Source: Helicobacter fennelliae (GTDB taxonomy: Bacteria; Campylobacterota; Campylobacteria; Campylobacterales; Helicobacteraceae). Taken from it: a stretch of 64,000 bases of DNA. Numbering within the stretch: position 1 is the first letter of the stretch; each line of letters opens with the position of its first letter. The notes below the pieces were generated by a model. It was not told the DNA's origin and searched no databases. It saw only the letters and a program-made list of their open reading frames with translations. Shown piece by piece: positions 21,754-31,684 of this stretch. The stretch is from NCBI RefSeq assembly GCF_900451005.1, contig NZ_UGIB01000001.1, positions 1,178,001-1,242,000 of the forward strand. Direction: 5' to 3'. Position numbers and translations under genes: made by a program.

Positions 21754-22257
21754 TTATGCTTGCGCGATCATTTTTTCGTATTCTGCACCACTTACACCGA
21801 GTGTTAAGATTGTGCCTTCTATCTTAAAGGGTGGAATATCAAGCGGTCGAGGAGGAGGCGTGCCAGCTATATTGATACCATCAGTTGTGAATCGTCCCCC
21901 ATGACAAGGGCACAAAAACTCACCCTCATCGGCTTTATAAAAAGGTATGCACCCCAAATGTGTGCAAATTTGCAGTCCTAAGGTATAAATATCCTCACCG
22001 ATTTTAAAATCTCGCTTTTCATCAAAATGATCGCCTTTGATTTTTTTGATGATAAATACAGGTTTTCCTCGCCACTCTACTCGAGAAAAATCCCCTTCTT
22101 TCATATTTCCAATATCAATTGTGGTAATCCCCGCTGAGATGACACTTGGAAGCGGATCCCAAGTTTTTTTCATCGCAATGAGCGAAGCGATAGCACCCAC
22201 AGCAGTAACTCCGCCTAATGTCATGCCTAAGAAATCGCGTCTTTTGACTTCAGCCAT
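21754..22257 (-). CDS. petA: Ubiquinol-cytochrome c reductase, Rieske iron-sulfur subunit, 167 aa
   Basis: The N-terminus has [20 protein letters not shown], a twin-arginine-like signal anchor. The [2Fe-2S] ligands sit in CTHLGC and CPCHGG at about 108-130. Length fits the epsilonproteobacterial Rieske subunit. It is first in the petABC operon, with GGAGAA before its ATG. The signal is consistent with export by the Tat system, whose tatB and tatC genes lie elsewhere in this window (60.2-61.5 kb). Confidence 0.95.
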   Translation of the reverse strand: MAEVKRRDFLGMTLGGVTAVGAIASLIAMKKTWDPLPSVISAGITTIDIGNMKEGDFSRVEWRGKPVFIIKKIKGDHFDEKRDFKIGEDIYTLGLQICTHLGCIPFYKADEGEFLCPCHGGRFTTDGINIAGTPPPRPLDIPPFKIEGTILTLGVSGAEYEKMIAQA

Positions 22258-22391
22258 TTTGCATTTTCTCCTTTTCCTTTAGGTTTGTATAAACTAGCTA
22301 TTTTAGCCCTAAAGTCTTAAAACTATCTTTAAAATAACAAAGAAAGCGATGAGAATAAGAGATGAATTTACACATTTTGTGTTTTTTGTTT

Positions 22392-23441
22392 TTAAGCGTT
22401 TGCGCGCATTTGATAATGGCTAAAAACGCTCTTTATTCCAGATTCTAGTGTGATTTGTGGGCTCCAGCCTAGAGCGTTGATTTTACTAGAATCTAAAAGT
22501 TTTTGATATGTGCCATCGGGTTTTGATGTATCAAACACCAACTCACCCTCAAAGCCTATGATATTTTGGATAAGCATAGCAAGCTCTTTAATGCTTAAAT
22601 CCGAACCAAAGCCGATATTTATATGTGTATTTTTGACTTCAGTGTTTTGGGTTGCTACATCGCTAAAGTCGATATTTTCCATGATATACACGCATGCTTT
22701 TGCCATATCCAAAGCATGCAAAAATTCTCGTCTTGGATTCCCGCTTCCCCAGATTTTGACAGAATCTTTATCAATGCCAAATGAACGCAAGTAATCTTGA
22801 AGTGATGAGCCACTGAGTTTGGTATTTTGCTCGATGGTTTTTGTGTTGTTTTGGCTTAGGAGTTTGGCAAGATAGATTTTGCGTATAAGTGCAGGCAAAA
22901 CATGTGAGGTTGCAAGATCAAAATTATCATTATTGCCATATAAATTTGTCGGCATCACGCTTAAAAAATTACAACCATATTGTAATGAAAAACTCTCGCA
23001 CATTTTGAGCCCCGCGATTTTGGCTATCGCGTAGGGTTCGTTTGTGTATTCAAGCTCGTTTGTGAGGAGATATTGTTCTTTGATTGGTTGGGGTGCGTTT
23101 TTGGGGTAGATACAAGAGCTTCCCAAAAATAGCAATTTTTTTGCATTATATTTATAAGCATTAAAAATAATATTGTTTTGGATAGTGAGATTCTGATAGA
23201 TAAAATCCGCACGAAAGGTGTTATTAGCATGTATGCCACCGACTTTGGCTGCTGCCAAAAAAACATATTCAGGCGCAAGGGTTTTAAAAAATTCCTCTGT
23301 CGCGACAGAATCTATCAAATCAAGCTCGCTATGTGAGCGCGTGATGAGATTTGTATAGCCTTTTTGTTTTAAAACCTCTATGATACTCGAGCCGACAAGT
23401 CCATTATGCCCAGCTACAAAAATTGCAGAATCTTTCTTCAT
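22392..23441 (-). CDS. fcl: GDP-L-fucose synthase, 349 aa
   Basis: Short-chain dehydrogenase/epimerase that converts GDP-4-keto-6-deoxymannose to GDP-L-fucose. Visible are the nucleotide-binding FVAGHNGLVGSSI, the active-site GSSCIYPK, the Tyr/Lys pair in EPYAIAKIAG, and SVMPTNLYGNNDNFD. Length is slightly above usual (about 310-320) because of a Ser/Asn-rich insertion near residue 205. It supplies fucose for lipopolysaccharide (Lewis-type) or other glycans in Helicobacter. The gene stands alone; its usual partner, GDP-mannose dehydratase, is not in the window. Confidence 0.93.
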   Translation of the reverse strand: MKKDSAIFVAGHNGLVGSSIIEVLKQKGYTNLITRSHSELDLIDSVATEEFFKTLAPEYVFLAAAKVGGIHANNTFRADFIYQNLTIQNNIIFNAYKYNAKKLLFLGSSCIYPKNAPQPIKEQYLLTNELEYTNEPYAIAKIAGLKMCESFSLQYGCNFLSVMPTNLYGNNDNFDLATSHVLPALIRKIYLAKLLSQNNTKTIEQNTKLSGSSLQDYLRSFGIDKDSVKIWGSGNPRREFLHALDMAKACVYIMENIDFSDVATQNTEVKNTHINIGFGSDLSIKELAMLIQNIIGFEGELVFDTSKPDGTYQKLLDSSKINALGWSPQITLESGIKSVFSHYQMRANA

Positions 23442-23502
23442 GTGATTGTCTCTAAATTTAAGATTAAGGCTGAATTATAGCGTAAAAGCGTGTGATTTAT
23501 TG

Positions 23503-23508
23503 TATAAT
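23503..23508 (+). promoter_or_regulatory. -10 box upstream of leuC
   Basis: TATAAT in TTATTGTATAATTC, 47 bases before the leuC ATG; no good -35, as is usual for epsilonproteobacterial sigma-70 promoters. Confidence 0.6.
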
Positions 23509-23554
23509 TCTAACCTTTTAAATTTTGTCATTTATTGTGTTTGGAGATTGAGAT

Positions 23555-24835
23555 ATGGGACAGACAATTACAGAAAAAATTTTTTCTCAGCATTGCGGAA
23601 GAGAAGTGTATGCAAATGAGATCATAGAATGCGATATTGATATGGTGATTGGCAATGATATTACAACGCCACTCTCCATTCGTGCATTTGAAAACTCAAA
23701 AGCAAAAGCCCTTGCAAAGCCCGATAATTTCTGTATTGTTATGGATCACTTCATTCCAGCCAAAGATATTGCCTCTGCAAATCAAGCGCGTATTAGCCGA
23801 GATTTTGCCAAAAAACATCAGCTGAAGTATTTTTTTGATGAGCGAGATATGGGGATTGAGCATGCGCTATTGCCAGAGAAAGGATTGGTTGTAAGCGGAG
23901 ATGTGATTATCGGGGCTGATTCACACACTTGCACGCATGGCGCATTGGGCGCATTTAGCACAGGAATGGGAAGCGCAGATTTGGCATACGCGATGATTAC
24001 AGGTAAAAATTGGTTTAAGATTCCAGAGAGCATTAAGGTTGTGTTTGTAGGAGTGTTACCAGATAAAATCTATGGCAAAGATTTAATCCTTGAAGTGATC
24101 CGACAGATTGGGGTTGATGGTGCGCTTTATAGGAGTTTGGAATTTTGTGGCGAGGCGATTGAAAATCTCAGTATGGACGATCGTTTTTCATTGTGTAATA
24201 TGGCGATTGAAGCGGGTGCAAAAAATGGTATCATCGCTCCAGATTCTGTAACAAAAGCATTTTTGGCTCAAGTTGAGAAAGACAATAAATCTTTGCGCGC
24301 AGCACCGAGATTTTTCCAAAGCGATACAAATGCGCACTATGTCAAAGAAATCGTGATTGATGTATCAAAAATGGAGCCTATGGTTGCATATCCATTCCTT
24401 CCTAGCAATGGCAAAACAATCTCTCAAGCTGTGCGCGATAATCTAAAAATCGATCAGGCTTTTATCGGAAGTTGCACAAATGGGCGATTGAGCGATCTTA
24501 AAATCGCTTCAGAAGTGTTGAAAAACAAAAAAATCCATCAAGATGTCCGACTTATCGTAACTCCGGGCACTCAAAAAATCTACAAACAAGCTTTAGAAAA
24601 AGGATATATCGATATTTTGCTTGAAGCAGGCGCGCTTATCTCTAATCCTACTTGTGGTGCGTGCTTAGGTGGCTATATGGGGATACTTGGCGATAATGAG
24701 CGATGTATCTCAACGACAAATCGTAATTTTATCGGGAGAATGGGATCGCGAAGCTCTGAGGTGTATTTGGCAAATTCAGCTGTGGTCGCGCAATCCGCAA
24801 TACTCGGGAAAATCGCCGATCCAAGGGAGCCATAA
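23555..24835 (+). CDS. leuC: 3-isopropylmalate dehydratase large subunit, 426 aa
   Basis: Aconitase-family [4Fe-4S] enzyme of leucine synthesis. The N-terminus (GQTITEKIFSQHCGREV) and the short length are those of the bacterial/archaeal LeuC2-type. Cluster ligands are the Cys in FIGSCTNGRLSDL (~308) and the pair in TCGACLGG (C367, C370). GADSHTCTHGALGAF is the other signature. ATG 23555 has GGAG eight bases upstream. The small subunit leuD does not follow; the next gene starts six bases later and is a peptidase, so leuD must lie elsewhere or be absent. Confidence 0.92.
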   Translation: MGQTITEKIFSQHCGREVYANEIIECDIDMVIGNDITTPLSIRAFENSKAKALAKPDNFCIVMDHFIPAKDIASANQARISRDFAKKHQLKYFFDERDMGIEHALLPEKGLVVSGDVIIGADSHTCTHGALGAFSTGMGSADLAYAMITGKNWFKIPESIKVVFVGVLPDKIYGKDLILEVIRQIGVDGALYRSLEFCGEAIENLSMDDRFSLCNMAIEAGAKNGIIAPDSVTKAFLAQVEKDNKSLRAAPRFFQSDTNAHYVKEIVIDVSKMEPMVAYPFLPSNGKTISQAVRDNLKIDQAFIGSCTNGRLSDLKIASEVLKNKKIHQDVRLIVTPGTQKIYKQALEKGYIDILLEAGALISNPTCGACLGGYMGILGDNERCISTTNRNFIGRMGSRSSEVYLANSAVVAQSAILGKIADPREP

Positions 24836-24841
24836 GAGATT

Positions 24842-26251
24842 ATGATGAATTTTTCTGCTGTGCTAAAGATTTTGATTGGGCTTGTGGTGGTGCTTGTTGC
24901 TTGTTTTATTTATACATTTGATTTTGAGACAAAACCCCTAAGCTTAGAGGCACGCATTTATGTGGATTCTACGACAGAAATTCCTTTAGATGAAATGAGC
25001 GCGTGGAATCCAAAGAGAAAAATAGCCATTTATGCTCAAGATTCCGTAGGAATTAAATCCTATAAAATAAAAGCAACGACACAAGATGGGCTTGTGGTGT
25101 ATGACAAAGAAGAAATTGTTTTAAACAAGCCAAAATCTATTAAATTTTGGCTTCCAAAGCCAGAAGTCGCCTTGCCAAACAGAACAAAACTCCATTATCA
25201 GATTTCTGTTACAGATTGGAGTAATGCAAATTTTTTTAGTGGCAACACAATAACAAAACATTTTGAGCTCACGATAAATACCAAAACGCCCGTTATTAAT
25301 GTCATTGCTAATTCAAATAGAATCAGTTATGGTGGAAGTGCGTTGCTTGTATTTCAAGTCAAAAGTGTGGATATAAAAGAGATTCAAATCAGCAATGGCA
25401 AGCAGTTTTTCACGCCATTTCAATTTATCAAAGACGGATATTATGCAGTGATTTTGGCTTGGCCTATTGGTAATCCTCAATTTACCGGCACAATAAGCAT
25501 AACAGATACCGCACTCAATACCCAAAAAATAACCATTCCTTTTGTGCGCGATAATTCCGTGCGCTATGCAAATGCAACTATTCAGCTCAAAGATGATTTT
25601 TTGGATAGCAAAATGGATTCTCTAATGCAAGATATTCATCACACATACCCAAGCCATATCACAAACAACTTTGATAAATTTAAATATATCAACGAAACGA
25701 TACGGCTTGATGATGAAAAGACTATCACCAAAGCTATGATCGAGAATCCATATTTGGATTTTGGGCTAGATTCTTGGGGAATGTGGCGGGCTTTTGCTCC
25801 ATTGAAGGGATATGTCGTGGTTGGCAAATTTGGCGAAAAGCGCACATACATAGCATCTGATAAGCAAAAAAGCCAATCCGTGCATTTGGGATTAGATATG
25901 GCAAGTATCAAAAACGATCAAATCATCGCCACAAATCGTGGCAAAGTGATTTTGCAGCAGCAGCTTGGAGTCTATGGAAGGACATTGCTTTTGTATCATG
26001 GCTTTGGGCTTTCTACGCTATATTCTCATCTTGAGCATTTTTATACCACTTTGCATCAAGATATTGCAAGCGGGGATATTTTGGGATTGACAGGGCAGAG
26101 TGGTTGGGCTTTTGGCGATCATTTGCATTTTGGGGTTTATGTGCAAGGATTAAGCGTCAAAAATTCTGAATGGATGGATCAAAAATGGGTGAAAAACAAT
26201 GTTTTAGATGTATTTGAAAAAGCAAAAAAACTAATCGAGTTACAACAATGA
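24842..26251 (+). CDS. M23-family peptidoglycan metallopeptidase, membrane-anchored, 469 aa
   Basis: One N-terminal membrane helix (~9-26), a long beta-rich periplasmic region, and a C-terminal M23/LytM domain (~330-450). The zinc-site signatures are HLGLDMASIK (first His and Asp), a YSHLEHF segment and the closing HLHFGVYV. Such enzymes cut peptidoglycan cross-links and shape the cell. Placement directly before minC and lpxC (four-base overlap with minC) matches the H. pylori order around HP1054-HP1052, as recalled. Probably one operon of envelope and division genes. Confidence 0.87.
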   Translation: MMNFSAVLKILIGLVVVLVACFIYTFDFETKPLSLEARIYVDSTTEIPLDEMSAWNPKRKIAIYAQDSVGIKSYKIKATTQDGLVVYDKEEIVLNKPKSIKFWLPKPEVALPNRTKLHYQISVTDWSNANFFSGNTITKHFELTINTKTPVINVIANSNRISYGGSALLVFQVKSVDIKEIQISNGKQFFTPFQFIKDGYYAVILAWPIGNPQFTGTISITDTALNTQKITIPFVRDNSVRYANATIQLKDDFLDSKMDSLMQDIHHTYPSHITNNFDKFKYINETIRLDDEKTITKAMIENPYLDFGLDSWGMWRAFAPLKGYVVVGKFGEKRTYIASDKQKSQSVHLGLDMASIKNDQIIATNRGKVILQQQLGVYGRTLLLYHGFGLSTLYSHLEHFYTTLHQDIASGDILGLTGQSGWAFGDHLHFGVYVQGLSVKNSEWMDQKWVKNNVLDVFEKAKKLIELQQ

Positions 26252-26814
26252 AAATGCGACAAAAACAGCAAAAAATGTTTATTTTTGAAGATGGCACAGA
26301 ACAAGAGTATGAAACATTTATTCAGAGCAATACCGCGCTTTTAGAATCTGGCTTGATTTGCTTTCAGACAGAGATTTCTCAAGAGCTAGAGCAAAAGCTT
26401 AGAAATCTTTCATTGAGCTTTTTGGTGCAAAATGTAGGATTTATGCAGCCTACAATAGATTCTACATTAGATTCCGCAAAATCTACCATAGAATCTAATG
26501 CGCCCAAAGATGAGATTTTTTATAAAGTGCGAAGTGGTGAGGAGATAGAATCAAAAGGTAATGTGATTGTTGTAGGAGATATTGCAAGTGGTGCAAATAT
26601 TAAATCCAATCACAATATTATTATCTTTGGAGATTGTTATGGGGTGATTGAATCGGGCGGAGAGTTTGTGATTTTGAAGCAACTTAAATCAGGGCATATC
26701 AGCTTTGGTGGCGAGGTTTTACCAAAAGAAGTGCTTGCAAAAATAAATATTAATTCTTGTTTAAAAATTATTGTCAAAAAAGGCGATAATATTTTAATAA
26801 AGGAAATCATATGA
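26248..26814 (+). CDS. minC: Septum-site determining protein MinC, 188 aa
   Basis: The C-terminal half (~100-165) has the right-handed beta-helix pattern of MinC_C ([38 protein letters not shown]), which binds MinD and FtsZ. The N-terminal half is short and diverged, as in other Helicobacter MinC. The start overlaps the peptidase stop (ATGA) and the end overlaps lpxC by four bases. It inhibits FtsZ assembly away from mid-cell; minD/minE are not in this window. Confidence 0.82.
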   Translation: MKMRQKQQKMFIFEDGTEQEYETFIQSNTALLESGLICFQTEISQELEQKLRNLSLSFLVQNVGFMQPTIDSTLDSAKSTIESNAPKDEIFYKVRSGEEIESKGNVIVVGDIASGANIKSNHNIIIFGDCYGVIESGGEFVILKQLKSGHISFGGEVLPKEVLAKININSCLKIIVKKGDNILIKEII

Positions 26815-27704
26815 AACAAAGAAGTATTCAAAGGCGCGTAGAGCTTACTGGGATAGGATTGCATAAAGGTGTGCCAGTTACTATGGTTTTAGAGCCATTA
26901 GAAGCAGAGGGTGGCATAGTATTTTATCGGAGTGATTTAGGCGTAACTATACCTATGAATCCTCAAAATATTATCGATACAACAATGGCTACGGTTATTG
27001 GCAAAGACAATGCCAAAATATCTACAATAGAGCATTTGATGTCTGCGATATATGCGTATGGGATCGATAATATCAAAATAAGTGTCGATAATGAGGAGAT
27101 TCCGATTATGGACGGAAGCTCGATTTCGTATTGTATGCTTCTTGATGAGGCGGGTATCACAGAGTTTGACACACCGCGAAAGCTTATTGAGATCAAAAAG
27201 CCAATCGAAGTGCGAGAAGGAGATAAATTTGTGCGTTTAGAGCCAAGCGCAAAAACGATTTTTGATTTTGCTATTGATTTTAAGCACCCAGCGATTAAAG
27301 AGCAGCACTACACTTTTACATTTTCAAAAAAAGCATATATTGATGAAATAGCCAAAGCCCGGACATTTGGGTTTTTGGAAGAAGTAAATTATCTGCGATC
27401 TATTGGTTTGGCAAAAGGTGGCAATCTCAATAATTGCATTGTGCTTGATGAATCAGGCATCATGAATAAAGATGGATTGCGCTATACAGAAGAATTTGTC
27501 AGGCATAAGATTTTAGATGCTATCGGCGATATGGCGATACTTGGAATTCCACTCCTTGGAAGCTATATCTCTTTTGCAGGAAGCCATAAGCTTAATTCAC
27601 TTTTGACCCAAAAGCTCTTAAGCCAAAGCGATGCGTATGAAGTTGTGAGCGTTGAGGGAAGCGAAAAAGTCATAGAATTTGAAAAAGCACTTGCCATTAA
27701 TTAA
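26811..27704 (+). CDS. lpxC: UDP-3-O-acyl-N-acetylglucosamine deacetylase, 297 aa
   Basis: Catalyses the committed step of lipid A synthesis. The zinc ligands are visible in [14 protein letters not shown] (~75-88) and in [17 protein letters not shown] (~225-240), with IMDGSSISY between. It begins [18 protein letters not shown], the usual start. It overlaps minC by four bases, and its TAA overlaps the following ATG by one base (TAATG). Confidence 0.95.
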   Translation: MKQRSIQRRVELTGIGLHKGVPVTMVLEPLEAEGGIVFYRSDLGVTIPMNPQNIIDTTMATVIGKDNAKISTIEHLMSAIYAYGIDNIKISVDNEEIPIMDGSSISYCMLLDEAGITEFDTPRKLIEIKKPIEVREGDKFVRLEPSAKTIFDFAIDFKHPAIKEQHYTFTFSKKAYIDEIAKARTFGFLEEVNYLRSIGLAKGGNLNNCIVLDESGIMNKDGLRYTEEFVRHKILDAIGDMAILGIPLLGSYISFAGSHKLNSLLTQKLLSQSDAYEVVSVEGSEKVIEFEKALAIN

Positions 27705-28153
27705 TGTGTGAATTATTGATTTTTTGCGTGCATTCTCCTTTGTATTATGGAATCTACAAAGACAAAAAGCTAGATTCTACTTATACATTAAGCGAGAAAA
27801 CCTCACGCGCACTTTTGCAGCTTTATACACATACCAAAAAAGAATACAAGATCCAAAATATTTATTATGCAAATGGTCCGGGAAATCTAAGCACACTCAA
27901 GCTTTTGCATACTTTTTTGCATACTTGGGCTTTGATAGAGGATATAGGGCTTTTTGCAGCAGATAGTTTTACACTTATGCCAAATGCACCAATTTATGCG
28001 TTTGGCAATAAATATTTTGTCAAAAATGATGAAAAAATCGAGTTTGTCGCACTTGATATGACGCCCCAATGCGCGTTTTTGTTTCCACAAATACTCAATC
28101 CTGCACTTTTTGACAAAAAGCCCGAGCCTTTTTATGTGCTACCCGCGATTTGA
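27704..28153 (+). CDS. tsaB: TsaB-like protein (t6A37 modification), 149 aa
   Basis: Short version of TsaB, the partner that activates TsaD in tRNA threonylcarbamoyladenosine synthesis. The IYYANGPGNLSTLKLLHTFL segment (~52-71) corresponds to the GPGSFTGLR motif of the family; the Ser/Thr and Arg are altered. Only the N-terminal ASKHA half is present, as in Helicobacter. It starts in TAATG overlap with lpxC. Recognition is by motif and neighbourhood; the sequence is diverged. Confidence 0.65.
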   Translation: MCELLIFCVHSPLYYGIYKDKKLDSTYTLSEKTSRALLQLYTHTKKEYKIQNIYYANGPGNLSTLKLLHTFLHTWALIEDIGLFAADSFTLMPNAPIYAFGNKYFVKNDEKIEFVALDMTPQCAFLFPQILNPALFDKKPEPFYVLPAI

Positions 28154-28189
28154 TTTTGTGCGATTTGATTTTGGCTTTGTGAATTTTGT

Positions 28190-28195
28190 TATAAT
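28190..28195 (+). promoter_or_regulatory. -10 box upstream of thrB
   Basis: TATAAT in TTTTGTTATAATAC, 21 bases before the thrB ATG. Confidence 0.55.
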
Positions 28196-28215
28196 ACAAA
28201 TTAAAAAGGCTTAAA

Positions 28216-29118
28216 ATGACTATAAGCGTTCCTGCGACGACAGCAAATTTAGGACCGGGTTTTGATTGTTTGGGGTTGAGTTTAGAATTTCGCAATGAAT
28301 TTAAATTGCTTCCTGCGCAAAATACAAGCGTGCAGATTTATGGAGAAGGAGAGGGTGTTGAGCGGTTTTTGATTGATAATATGTTTGTAAAAATTTTTCG
28401 AAAAACACTCAAAGAACTTAGTATTCCAAAGCAGCATTTTAGCTTTATTTTTACAAATCAGATTCCAGTCTCTCGCGGAATGGGATCAAGCTCGGCTGTC
28501 ATTATTGGCGCGATTAGCGCGGCTTACATGCTTGCAGGAATACCACTTGATAAAAACAAGATTTTAGAAAATGCACTTGTGTATGAGCATCACCCTGATA
28601 ATATCACGCCTGCGATTTTTGGTGGCTTTAATATCGCGGTTTTGGATACATATCAAAACCAAAAAAAAGTCTATCATTCTACTCACAAAATGCCTTCATT
28701 TTTGCGCGCGGTTATGGTTATACCCGGGCGATCTATTTCTACCAAATACTCTCGTCAAACCCTTCCAAAAAAATACACAACAACAGAAGCTGTATTTAAT
28801 CTCTCTCGCGCTAGCCTTCTTTCAGCAGCATTTATCAAGGGCGAATGGGAGCTTTTGCGTGTGGCGAGCAAGGATAGATTCCATCAAGAGCGACGAATGA
28901 GGAATTTTCCTATTTTGTTTTCTGTGCAAAAATGCGCGCTTGAAAATGGTGCATTGATGAGCACGCTTTCAGGAAGTGGGTCGAGTTTTTTTAATTTGTG
29001 CTATGAAGATGATGTCAATCGCCTCAAAGACGCGCTCCAAAAGCGGTTTTATAATTTTCGCATTGTGGATATGAAGCTTGATAACGAGGGATTGCAGATT
29101 CTGCCAAATCAGGAGTGA
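28216..29118 (+). CDS. thrB: Homoserine kinase, 300 aa
   Basis: GHMP kinase that phosphorylates homoserine for threonine synthesis. The ATP-binding glycine/serine loop PVSRGMGSSSAVIIGAISAA is near residue 90. The N-terminal VPATTANLGPGFDCLGLSLE and C-terminal MSTLSGSGSSFFNL are the other two GHMP motifs. Full length. It follows tsaB-like with a 62-bp gap containing its own promoter, and faces dcd on the opposite strand. Confidence 0.94.
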   Translation: MTISVPATTANLGPGFDCLGLSLEFRNEFKLLPAQNTSVQIYGEGEGVERFLIDNMFVKIFRKTLKELSIPKQHFSFIFTNQIPVSRGMGSSSAVIIGAISAAYMLAGIPLDKNKILENALVYEHHPDNITPAIFGGFNIAVLDTYQNQKKVYHSTHKMPSFLRAVMVIPGRSISTKYSRQTLPKKYTTTEAVFNLSRASLLSAAFIKGEWELLRVASKDRFHQERRMRNFPILFSVQKCALENGALMSTLSGSGSSFFNLCYEDDVNRLKDALQKRFYNFRIVDMKLDNEGLQILPNQE

Positions 29119-29128
29119 GAATCTAATT

Positions 29129-29692
29129 TTAAAGTATTCTTGGAAGTGTAATGTTTGTCTGTCCTTGATATTTGCCATTTTTGTCTTTATAGCTTATTTC
29201 GCAGGGCTCATCTCCTTGCAAAAACAGCACTTGCGCGATTCCTTCATTAGCATAAATTTTTGCTGGAATTGGCGTTGTGTTTGAGATTTCAATCGTGATA
29301 TGCCCTTCAAATTCTGGCTCAAATGGGGTTACATTGACAATGATTCCACATCGCGCATAAGTGCTTTTGCCTACGCAAATTGCAAGCACATCACGAGGCA
29401 TTTTGAAATACTCAACCGTGCGAGCAAGCGCAAAAGAATTTGGCGGAATAATGCAGAATCCATTTTGAGCGATTTTGGTTACTACATTTTTTTGATCGAA
29501 ATCTTTAGGATCGACAACCACAGAATCTACATTGCTAAAAATCATAAACTCATCACTCACCCGAATATCATAACCATAGCTTGACAGACCAAAAGAGATC
29601 ACATCTTTGTCGATTTGTTTTTCGCAAAATGGCTCGATCATTTTGTGCTTAAGGCTCATGTGTTTGATCCATTTGTCTGATTTGAGTCCCAT
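29129..29692 (-). CDS. dcd: dCTP deaminase, 187 aa
   Basis: Makes dUTP from dCTP. Typical start [20 protein letters not shown], then [20 protein letters not shown], the catalytic-loop [20 protein letters not shown] (with the conserved Arg and Glu), and [14 protein letters not shown]. The start is placed at ATG 29692, with AAGGAATAACT upstream, because the family begins there; the frame is open for 20 more codons without similarity. It is convergent with thrB (ten-base gap) and divergent from accB. Confidence 0.94.
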   Translation of the reverse strand: MGLKSDKWIKHMSLKHKMIEPFCEKQIDKDVISFGLSSYGYDIRVSDEFMIFSNVDSVVVDPKDFDQKNVVTKIAQNGFCIIPPNSFALARTVEYFKMPRDVLAICVGKSTYARCGIIVNVTPFEPEFEGHITIEISNTTPIPAKIYANEGIAQVLFLQGDEPCEISYKDKNGKYQGQTNITLPRIL

Positions 29693-29743
29693 AGTTATTC
29701 CTTTTTGATTTTTTAAGCTATCTTTACTTTTAAAATATGCTAT

Positions 29744-29749
29744 TATACT
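29744..29749 (+). promoter_or_regulatory. -10 box upstream of accB
   Basis: TATACT in TGCTATTATACTCAAT, 30 bases before the accB ATG; drives accB-accC. It lies in the 86-bp spacer shared with divergent dcd. Confidence 0.5.
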
Positions 29750-29778
29750 CAATTCAAATTTGTTTTAAAGGATTTTTG

Positions 29779-30261
29779 ATGAATTTGGTTGAAATTAAAA
29801 AACTCATTGAAATTTTTAACAACAATAGTGAGATTGCGAAATTAAGCCTTAAGCAAGATAATTTTGAGCTTAAGCTTGATAAAAATGCAACAATTACTCC
29901 TATTCAGACACTTTCTTCTGCGCCTATGCAGCCTGCACCACAAGCTATGCCTCTGCAAGCAACTACACAAACTGCCCCTTTACCATCGCCTTCTTTGGAA
30001 TCTAAAGTAGATTCTGAGAGTAGTGAGTATATCACTTCACCAATGGTTGGGACTTTTTATCATAAGCCAAGCCCTGATGCTTCGCCGTATGTAGCCATTG
30101 GCGATACGATCAAAAAAGGTCAGACAATAGGGATCATTGAAGCGATGAAGATTATGAATGAAATTGAGGCCGAGTTTGATTGTAAGGTGATAGCCATAGA
30201 GACTGCAGATGGGCAGCCTGTCGAATATGGAAGCAAGCTTATTAGGGTGGAAAAAATATAG
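29779..30261 (+). CDS. accB: Biotin carboxyl carrier protein of acetyl-CoA carboxylase, 160 aa
   Basis: The N-terminal helical part (MNLVEIKKLIEIFNNNSEIA) is followed by a Pro/Ala/Gln-rich linker (~45-75) and the biotinyl domain, with the biotinylated Lys in EAMKIMNE (Lys124). ATG 29779 is preceded by AAAGGA; an earlier in-frame start is unlikely. It ends directly at the accC ATG with no gap. It carries CO2 from AccC to the carboxyltransferase, whose genes are not in the window. Confidence 0.95.
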   Translation: MNLVEIKKLIEIFNNNSEIAKLSLKQDNFELKLDKNATITPIQTLSSAPMQPAPQAMPLQATTQTAPLPSPSLESKVDSESSEYITSPMVGTFYHKPSPDASPYVAIGDTIKKGQTIGIIEAMKIMNEIEAEFDCKVIAIETADGQPVEYGSKLIRVEKI

Positions 30262-31623
30262 ATGAAAAAACAAGTGACACAAACTAAAATCAATCGTATT
30301 TTGATCGCTAATCGTGGTGAAATAGCATTAAGAGCCATTCGGACGATCCAAGAAATGGGTAAGCAAGCGATTGCTATATATTCAAGCGCAGATAAAGATA
30401 CACATTATCTTGATGTGGCTGATGCAAAAGTATGTATCGGCGGGGCAAAAAGTAGTGAAAGCTATCTAAATATTCCTGCGATTATGAGCGCGGCGACTTT
30501 GTTTGATGCTGATGCGGTTTTTCCGGGTTATGGATTTTTGAGTGAAAATCAGCATTTTGTCGAGATTTGCGATCATCATGGGATTGAATTTATAGGACCA
30601 AATAGCAATGTCATGGTGGTGATGAGCGATAAATCAAAAGCAAAAGATATGATGAAAAGTGCTGGAGTGCCTGTGATTATGGGAAGTGATGGCGCATTAA
30701 AAAACTACAAAGAAGCCGAGGAAGTAGCAAAGCAAATTGGGTATCCCATTATCCTCAAAGCAGCAGCTGGCGGTGGCGGAAGAGGAATGAGAATCGTAGA
30801 AGATGAATCAATGCTAAAAAATCTTTATCTCGCCGCAGAATCTGAGGCATTGAGCGCATTTGGCGATGGCACAATTTATATGGAAAAATTCATCAACAAA
30901 CCAAAACACATCGAAGTTCAGATTCTAGCTGACAAGCATGGAAATGTTTTGCATATCGGTGAGCGCGATTGCTCTGCACAGCGCAGACAGCAAAAGCTCA
31001 TCGAGGAGACGCCAGCAGTTGTTTTGAGCCAAGAAGTTAGAAAAAAGCTATTAGACACAGCCATAAAAGCTGCGAAGCACATAGGATATGTGGGTGCAGG
31101 GACATTTGAATTTTTGCTAGATTCTAATAATAAAGATTTTTACTTTTTGGAGATGAATACTCGCCTGCAAGTTGAGCATACCGTAAGCGAAATGGTGAGC
31201 GGGCTAGACTTGGTAGAATGGATGATCCGCATAGCTGAGGGAGAGGAATTGCCAAAGCAAGAAGAGATTACATTCAAAGGGCATAGCATTGAGTGCAGAA
31301 TCACAGCTGAAGATCCGATAAAGTTTTATCCAAGCGTTGGGAAAATCACACAATGGATAGTTCCAGGTGGCGCAAATGTGAGGCTTGATAGCCATGTGTA
31401 TGCGGGCTATAATGTTCCTATGTTTTATGATTCTATGATTGGAAAGTTGATTGTTTGGGGTGAGAATCGACAAAGAGCTATCGCAAAAATGAAGCGTGCG
31501 TTGAGAGAATTTAAAGTAGAAGGGATTAAAACAACCATTCCATTTCATCTCAAAATGATGGATAATGTGGATTTTTTGCATTCCAAAATCCACACCAAAT
31601 ACCTCGAGCAAAATATGGAATAA
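30262..31623 (+). CDS. accC: Acetyl-CoA carboxylase, biotin carboxylase subunit, 453 aa
   Basis: ATP-grasp enzyme that carboxylates biotin on AccB. Features in order: RILIANRGEIALRAIRTIQE (N-lobe), the glycine-rich ATP loop KAAAGGGGRGMRIV, HIEVQILADKHGNV, the EMNTRLQVEHTVSE active-site motif, and the C-terminal biotin-carboxylase domain (HSIECRITAEDP). Full length. Translated immediately after accB. Confidence 0.96.
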   Translation: MKKQVTQTKINRILIANRGEIALRAIRTIQEMGKQAIAIYSSADKDTHYLDVADAKVCIGGAKSSESYLNIPAIMSAATLFDADAVFPGYGFLSENQHFVEICDHHGIEFIGPNSNVMVVMSDKSKAKDMMKSAGVPVIMGSDGALKNYKEAEEVAKQIGYPIILKAAAGGGGRGMRIVEDESMLKNLYLAAESEALSAFGDGTIYMEKFINKPKHIEVQILADKHGNVLHIGERDCSAQRRQQKLIEETPAVVLSQEVRKKLLDTAIKAAKHIGYVGAGTFEFLLDSNNKDFYFLEMNTRLQVEHTVSEMVSGLDLVEWMIRIAEGEELPKQEEITFKGHSIECRITAEDPIKFYPSVGKITQWIVPGGANVRLDSHVYAGYNVPMFYDSMIGKLIVWGENRQRAIAKMKRALREFKVEGIKTTIPFHLKMMDNVDFLHSKIHTKYLEQNME

Positions 31624-31684
31624 CATTTGCTCGATTTTACTTGATTGTAGAATCTAACTTATCAAAGGCATTGGCGGAGGTTAT